Translations under genes and position numbers: made by a program
The notes under the pieces: generated by a model
Database searches by the model: none
Told to the model about the DNA's origin: nothing
What the model saw: only the letters and a program-made list of their open reading frames with translations
In this document: in pieces, positions 60,236-64,000 of the stretch
Numbering within the stretch: the first letter of the stretch is position 1
How the letters are laid out: each line of letters starts with the position of its first letter
DNA from: Bacillus sp. ISL-34
GTDB lineage: Bacteria > Bacillota > Bacilli > Bacillales > DSM-1321
Assembly (NCBI RefSeq): GCF_018613325.1
Contig: NZ_JAGGQJ010000008.1
Location: 124,001 to 188,000 of the forward strand
DNA length: 64,000 bases
Reading direction: 5' to 3'

Positions 60236-60994
60236 ATGAAATTACAAGACAAAGTTGCAGTAGTGACAGGCGCAGCATCAGGCATGGGGAAACAAATTGC
60301 TATAGATTATGCTAGAGAAGGAGCAAAAGTCGTCGTATCGGATTTAAATCTTGATGGTGCGAACGAAACTGTAGAAGAAATCAAAGCGAATGGCGGAATG
60401 GCCTTTGCCATTAAAACGAACGTAGCGGTGGAGGAAGATATTCAACATTTGATCGATACCACGGTCAGTACGTATGGTACGGTGGATATTTTGGTGAATA
60501 ACGCGGGTATCATGGACGGCATGGAACCTGCTGGAGACATTGAAGATTCTAAATGGGATCGGATTTTTGCCATTAACACGACAAGCGTCATGCGTTCGAC
60601 TAGAAAGGTTTTGCCAATCTTTTTAGAAAAACAAAAAGGGATCATCATCAATATTGCTTCTGCTGGCGGTTTGTACGGTGCTCGAGCAGGCGCAGCATAC
60701 ACTGCCTCTAAACACGCAGTCGTTGGGTTCACAAAAAACACGGGCTTCATGTATGCCAATAAAGGGATTCGCTGCAATGCAATAGCACCAGGCGGAGTTG
60801 AAACCAATATTGGTTCCAGCATGACGAATATCAATGAGTTTGGCATCTCTCGCCAACAATTGGGTATGGCTATCAATCCACGCAATGGCAAACCTGAGGA
60901 AATCGCTAAAGTTGCATTATTCCTTGCTTCAGATGATTCCAGTTTTGTTAATGGTACAGTCATCACCGCAGATGCTGGTTGGAGTGCATATTAA
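60236..60994 (+). CDS. SDR-family oxidoreductase
   Basis: A 252-residue NAD(P)-dependent short-chain dehydrogenase. It shows TGAASGMG (near residue 12), DILVNNAGIMDGM, catalytic Ser in NIASAGG, YTASKHA (Tyr/Lys near 155-159) and FVNGTVITADAGWSAY at the C-terminus. The family resembles cyclohexanol/3-oxoacyl reductase-type SDRs, but the substrate is unknown. ATG 60236 follows GGGGGAG by five bases; an extension to 60218 includes that site. It is probably induced when the divergent TetR regulator is released. Confidence 0.9.
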   Translation: MKLQDKVAVVTGAASGMGKQIAIDYAREGAKVVVSDLNLDGANETVEEIKANGGMAFAIKTNVAVEEDIQHLIDTTVSTYGTVDILVNNAGIMDGMEPAGDIEDSKWDRIFAINTTSVMRSTRKVLPIFLEKQKGIIINIASAGGLYGARAGAAYTASKHAVVGFTKNTGFMYANKGIRCNAIAPGGVETNIGSSMTNINEFGISRQQLGMAINPRNGKPEEIAKVALFLASDDSSFVNGTVITADAGWSAY

Positions 60995-61045
60995 GCCCCT
61001 AAATTAAAAAGAGAATGAGGCAATTCGAGAACTTGGTGACTGATA

Positions 61046-61082
61046 TATGCATTCCTGCCAGTAAGCAGGGATGCATTTTTTT
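61046..61082 (+). terminator. Terminator of the SDR gene
   Basis: ATGCATTCCTGC-cagtaa-GCAGGGATGCAT followed by eight T. Confidence 0.92.
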
Positions 61083-61207
61083 TGAGTGGAGCATTGGCAG
61101 GTTCATTCGATGGGGATTTAGGTTACGAGACAATTTGCAAGAGTAAGTTTCGACTTCACTCGGTAGTCCTGACATTGTCATTTCAATCGAAAGTGGATAA
61201 GTGGGGG

Positions 61208-61240
61208 CTGGATAGTTCAACTACTATCCAGTCTTTCTCA
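61208..61240 (+). other. Extra hairpin in a gene-free stretch
   Basis: CTGGATAG-ttcaacta-CTATCCAG followed by TCTTTCTC. The 61083-61374 stretch otherwise holds nothing I can identify. Confidence 0.45.
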
Positions 61241-61374
61241 AAAATAATTATGCTATCAATTGGATTTAAGTTGAACCTTGAAATCTTGGCAGCAAAATAG
61301 GTTTAATTTTTTCCTGAAAATATCCACTGATCCATTAGTTTGCTGCGATTGCTTCCATCTTCTCAAACGATATA

Positions 61375-62076
61375 TTAATTTGCGTGAGAATATTGAAGCA
61401 CTTTCTGACGGACGTAATCAAGGTGCTTGTACATTTGGCTAAATGCTTCATGTGGATCATGTGCTGCAAGTGCCGCATAGATGGCTTTATGATACTTTAC
61501 AGTCAGTTCCCGTTCTCTGAATTGAATCAGGCTATTAATTTTATTATGGGTAATCAATAAGGAATCGATCATGCCCTCAATAATGGGATTGTTCGCACTT
61601 AAAGCAATGATCTTGTGAAATTCTTTATCGGCCTCACCATAATCGTTGTCTTCACTATTGGCAATCGTGTCAATCGTAACTTGCAGTTTCTCCAGTTGTT
61701 CGTCTGTGATCTTCTCGGCAGCCATTGTTACCAATCCCAACTCCAATGCCATTCGCGCTTCGATGATCGCTGGTAAATTATCCGTAGCCAGAGCCAGCAT
61801 GACAGAGAATGGATGTGTACCGATTTTATCGTTAAAAAAGGTTCCTTCACGCGTTTTCCGTGTAATGACACCTAGTGTATCAAGTGCACTGAGCGCTTCC
61901 CGTAAAACAGGCCGGCTTACTTCAAGTTCTTTCATAAGTTCCATTTCAGGAGGCAGTTTGTCGCCCGCTTTCATTTGTCCGCTGACGAGCAGATGCACAA
62001 TTTGATCCACGACTTGTTGTGAAAGAGTATTGCGATGTACCGATTGTACGCCTAATTTCTTTGACGATTCTTCCAT
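61375..62076 (-). CDS. GntR/FadR-family regulator of the glucarate locus
   Basis: A 233-residue regulator. Residues 15-75 carry the winged helix-turn-helix (QIVHLLVSGQMKAGDKLPPE, LMKELEVSRPVLREALSALD); residues 90-225 are the FCD ligand domain with metal/ligand-site residues in IEARMALELGL and DKEFHKIIALSANNPIIEGM. It lies after gudD in the same direction, separated by 170 bases with an AT-rich promoter-like region, and is the likely glucarate/galactarate-responsive repressor of gudPD. AAAGGGGTTACACA precedes the ATG. Confidence 0.88.
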   Translation of the reverse strand: MEESSKKLGVQSVHRNTLSQQVVDQIVHLLVSGQMKAGDKLPPEMELMKELEVSRPVLREALSALDTLGVITRKTREGTFFNDKIGTHPFSVMLALATDNLPAIIEARMALELGLVTMAAEKITDEQLEKLQVTIDTIANSEDNDYGEADKEFHKIIALSANNPIIEGMIDSLLITHNKINSLIQFRERELTVKYHKAIYAALAAHDPHEAFSQMYKHLDYVRQKVLQYSHAN

Positions 62077-62200
62077 TGTGTAACCCCTTTTCTGTTAAAT
62101 CCTATATGTATTCCTACTGTAAGACTAATTATATAATATAATACACTTATTTGCATGTGAGGATGAGAAGAATGAGAAGACCTATGTCCAAATAAAGTAA

Positions 62201-62234
62201 AATGCGCCGCTCTAAAGAGAGAGACGCACGCATT
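62201..62234 (-). terminator. Hairpin after gudD
   Basis: AATGCG...CGCATT with an inner GCGTCTCT/AGAGCGGC pairing; read leftward it is followed by TTTACTTTATT. It probably ends the gudP-gudD transcript before the regulator. Confidence 0.6.
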
Positions 62235-62246
62235 GTTGGAAAAAAA

Positions 62247-63605
62247 TCATCTGACAAGGCAAGGAGATTTTGGATTGAACTTCCATCCGGAAATCAGGTA
62301 TTGCATAGCCATTGAATCATCACGGGCACCCAGTCCTTTTTGTTTATAAAGCTGATGTGCCTTTTCGATTTGTTCCATATCCACTTCAATTCCAAGTCCT
62401 GGCTTGGAAGGGACATCGACCATTCCGCCGACAATTTTAAAAGGTTCTTTCGTTAAACGCTGCCCATCCTGCCAAATCCAGTGGGTATCGATCGCTGTGA
62501 TTTTTCCTGGTGCGGCTGCTGCAACGTGTGTAAACATGGCAAGTGAAATGTCAAAGTGATTATTGGAGTGTGACCCCCATGTCAATCCCCAGTCGTTGCA
62601 CATTTGAGCGACACGGACGGAGCCTTGCATCGTCCAAAAATGCGGATCGGCAAGAGGGATGTCCACGGATTGAAGTTGAATGGAGTGCCCCATTTGCCTC
62701 CAGTCTGTGGCAATCATATTCGTAGCGGTCGGAAGGCCTGTTGCGCGCCTGAATTCCGTCATGATTTCCCGGGCGGAAAAACCATTTTCCGCTCCGCATG
62801 GATCTTCCGCATAGGCTAAAACATGATGTTGATCCCTGCAAAGTTTAATCGCATCCTCAAGCAGCCAGCCGCCATTTGGGTCAAGGGTGATCCTGGCTTC
62901 AGGGAAGCGTTCCGCAAGTGCCGTCACCGCTTCGATTTCTTCTTCCCCGCGCAAAACACCGCCTTTCAATTTAAAATCATTGAATCCATAGCGAGAGTGG
63001 GCGGCTTCTGCCAGGCGGACAATCGATTCGGGTGTCAGCGCTTCCTCATGACGGAGGCGAATCCAGTCATCTTCCGCTTCCGGTTCGCTTAAATAACCAA
63101 GATCTGTTTTATTGCGGTCACCTACATAAAATAAGTAGCCTAGCATTTCCACCTTATCACGCTGCTGTCCTTCACCGAGAAGGGCTGCGACTGGAACACC
63201 TAAATGTTGGCCAACTAAATCAAGAAGTGCCGCTTCCAATGCTGTTACGGCATGAATGGCAATACGGAGATCGAATGTCTGAAGGCCGCGCCCTCCAGCA
63301 TCACGGTCCGCAAACTGCTTACGGATGGTATTTAAAATGTTGTTGTATGTCCCAATGGACTGGCCAACAACCAATTGTTTGGCATCTTCGAGTGTCTGGC
63401 GGATTTTTTCGCCTCCAGGAACTTCACCTACACCTGTATTACCCGCATTGTCTTTTAGAATGACAATGTTCCGGGTGAAATATGGAGCATGGGCCCCACT
63501 CAAGTTCAGCAGCATGCCGTCATGGCCCGCAACTGGAATGACGCTCATTTCTGAAATTACCGGTGTGTCGATTTTTACATTATCCTTAAGTAATTGATTG
63601 TTCAT
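62247..63605 (-). CDS. gudD: Glucarate dehydratase
   Basis: A 452-residue enolase-superfamily enzyme converting D-glucarate to 5-dehydro-4-deoxy-D-glucarate. Segments: the N-terminal lid [33 protein letters not shown] with the Lys-x-Lys catalytic motif near 207-209; LDPNGGW, the metal ligands in [30 protein letters not shown]; and [20 protein letters not shown] with the catalytic His near 340. The length equals that of B. subtilis GudD. It follows the GudP-like transporter gene by 32 bases in one operon. AGGGGGGAAAAATT precedes the ATG. Confidence 0.96.
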   Translation of the reverse strand: MNNQLLKDNVKIDTPVISEMSVIPVAGHDGMLLNLSGAHAPYFTRNIVILKDNAGNTGVGEVPGGEKIRQTLEDAKQLVVGQSIGTYNNILNTIRKQFADRDAGGRGLQTFDLRIAIHAVTALEAALLDLVGQHLGVPVAALLGEGQQRDKVEMLGYLFYVGDRNKTDLGYLSEPEAEDDWIRLRHEEALTPESIVRLAEAAHSRYGFNDFKLKGGVLRGEEEIEAVTALAERFPEARITLDPNGGWLLEDAIKLCRDQHHVLAYAEDPCGAENGFSAREIMTEFRRATGLPTATNMIATDWRQMGHSIQLQSVDIPLADPHFWTMQGSVRVAQMCNDWGLTWGSHSNNHFDISLAMFTHVAAAAPGKITAIDTHWIWQDGQRLTKEPFKIVGGMVDVPSKPGLGIEVDMEQIEKAHQLYKQKGLGARDDSMAMQYLISGWKFNPKSPCLVR

Positions 63606-63637
63606 AATTTTTCCCCCCTGCCAGAATATTTAGTTTA

Positions 63638-64000
63638 CTATGATTTTAACTCTACACGTTTAATTTCACCAACTAGGAATAAATAACTTAAAATCGCGAC
63701 AAGAGCATTGGCACATACGAAGACTAGAGCCCCATTAAACGATCCTGTCGTAGCAATGATATACCCGATGATAATCGGTGTTGTAATGCCGGCAATGTTA
63801 CCGAATGTGTTGAAAAGCCCCCCGCTGACACCGGACATTTCTTTTGGTGAGGTATCGGCCACTACCGCCCAGCCGAGTGCCCCAAATCCTTTACCGAAAA
63901 ACGCAAGGGCCATAACGAAAATAACAACCCATTCCGTATCCACATAATTTGCAGCTACCAAGCTCATCGATAGAATCATCCCAACAACAATTGGCACTTT
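63638..64000 (-). CDS. gudP: Glucarate MFS transporter, 5' end outside window
   Basis: C-terminal 120 residues of a major facilitator whose frame stays open to the window edge, so its start lies outside. Four membrane helices are visible (PIVVGMILSMSLVAANYV, VVIFVMALAFFGKGFGALGW, FGNIAGITTPIIIGYIIATT, ALVFVCANALVAILSYLFLV). The segment GWAVVADTSPKEMSGVSGGL is typical of the anion:cation symporter family that includes GudP, ExuT and GarP. Directly upstream of gudD, so import of glucarate/galactarate is the natural assignment. Confidence 0.88.
   Translation of the reverse strand, partial: KVPIVVGMILSMSLVAANYVDTEWVVIFVMALAFFGKGFGALGWAVVADTSPKEMSGVSGGLFNTFGNIAGITTPIIIGYIIATTGSFNGALVFVCANALVAILSYLFLVGEIKRVELKS

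Noticed and set aside
61082..61300. Rightward frame of 72 codons after the SDR terminator
   Set aside because: It starts at the T run of the terminator and spans a hairpin; no ribosome site.

Overview
The window looks like a chromosomal segment of a spore-forming, low-GC Bacillaceae bacterium, most likely Peribacillus (the simplex/frigoritolerans group) or a close relative. This is inferred from an SspH-type small acid-soluble spore protein, a YjcZ-type sporulation peptide, a thrZ gene behind three tandem T-boxes, a kamA/yod lysine-degradation operon, canonical sigma-54 (SigL) promoters, CcpA cre sites, and GC-rich dispersed intergenic repeats typical of this clade. No rRNA, tRNA, CRISPR array, prophage or complete insertion sequence was seen. 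No single unmistakably new system was found. The most interesting signals are regulatory layouts, repeat families and several freshly broken genes.

Left part (1-14 kb): the 3' end of an EamA transporter, several very small ORFs, a hotdog thioesterase, then a glucitol/sorbitol PTS operon (SorC-type regulator, gutM, srlA, srlE, srlB, srlD) whose promoter carries a cre site over the -10 box and two operator-like palindromes. A gene-poor, repeat-rich accessory stretch follows: sspH, an unrecognised AT-rich gene, an AraC/GyrI-like regulator, an SRPBCC protein, a pseudogene with an in-frame stop, a membrane protein and a YjcZ peptide.

14-24 kb: a hydrolase, then a ketone-body/short-chain acyl module: 3-hydroxybutyrate dehydrogenase, 3-hydroxyacyl-CoA dehydrogenase, a thiolase interrupted by TAG, a PAS/AAA+ sigma-54 activator, a GntP permease and the ScoA/ScoB CoA-transferase. 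Two -24/-12 promoters serve it, one followed by a cre site in its leader. 24-28 kb: a peptidoglycan endopeptidase, a divergent pair matching B. subtilis NtdB and NtdR without NtdA or NtdC, and a GNAT enzyme.

28-39 kb: a KamR-like sigma-54 activator, a perfect -24/-12 promoter and the lysine catabolic operon kamA-yokU-yodP-ferredoxin-yodT-yodR-yodS-yodQ, followed by a lysine-type amino acid permease with a 36-bp N-terminal duplication. 39-50 kb: a frameshifted NAD-dependent epimerase-like gene with its TetR regulator and palindromic operators, thrZ, a GGGQ-repeat protein flanked by 21-bp repeats, asnA, two LysE-family exporters, an MFS protein and an APC permease.

50-64 kb: an RNase J paralogue, TetR plus DHA2 efflux pump, a YhgE/Pip membrane protein interrupted by TAA and divergent from a LysR regulator across a perfect palindrome, a small alpha/beta hydrolase, TetR/SDR divergent pair, and a glucarate locus (gudP partial, gudD, GntR). 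Four genes are disrupted by a single stop or frameshift while otherwise intact.
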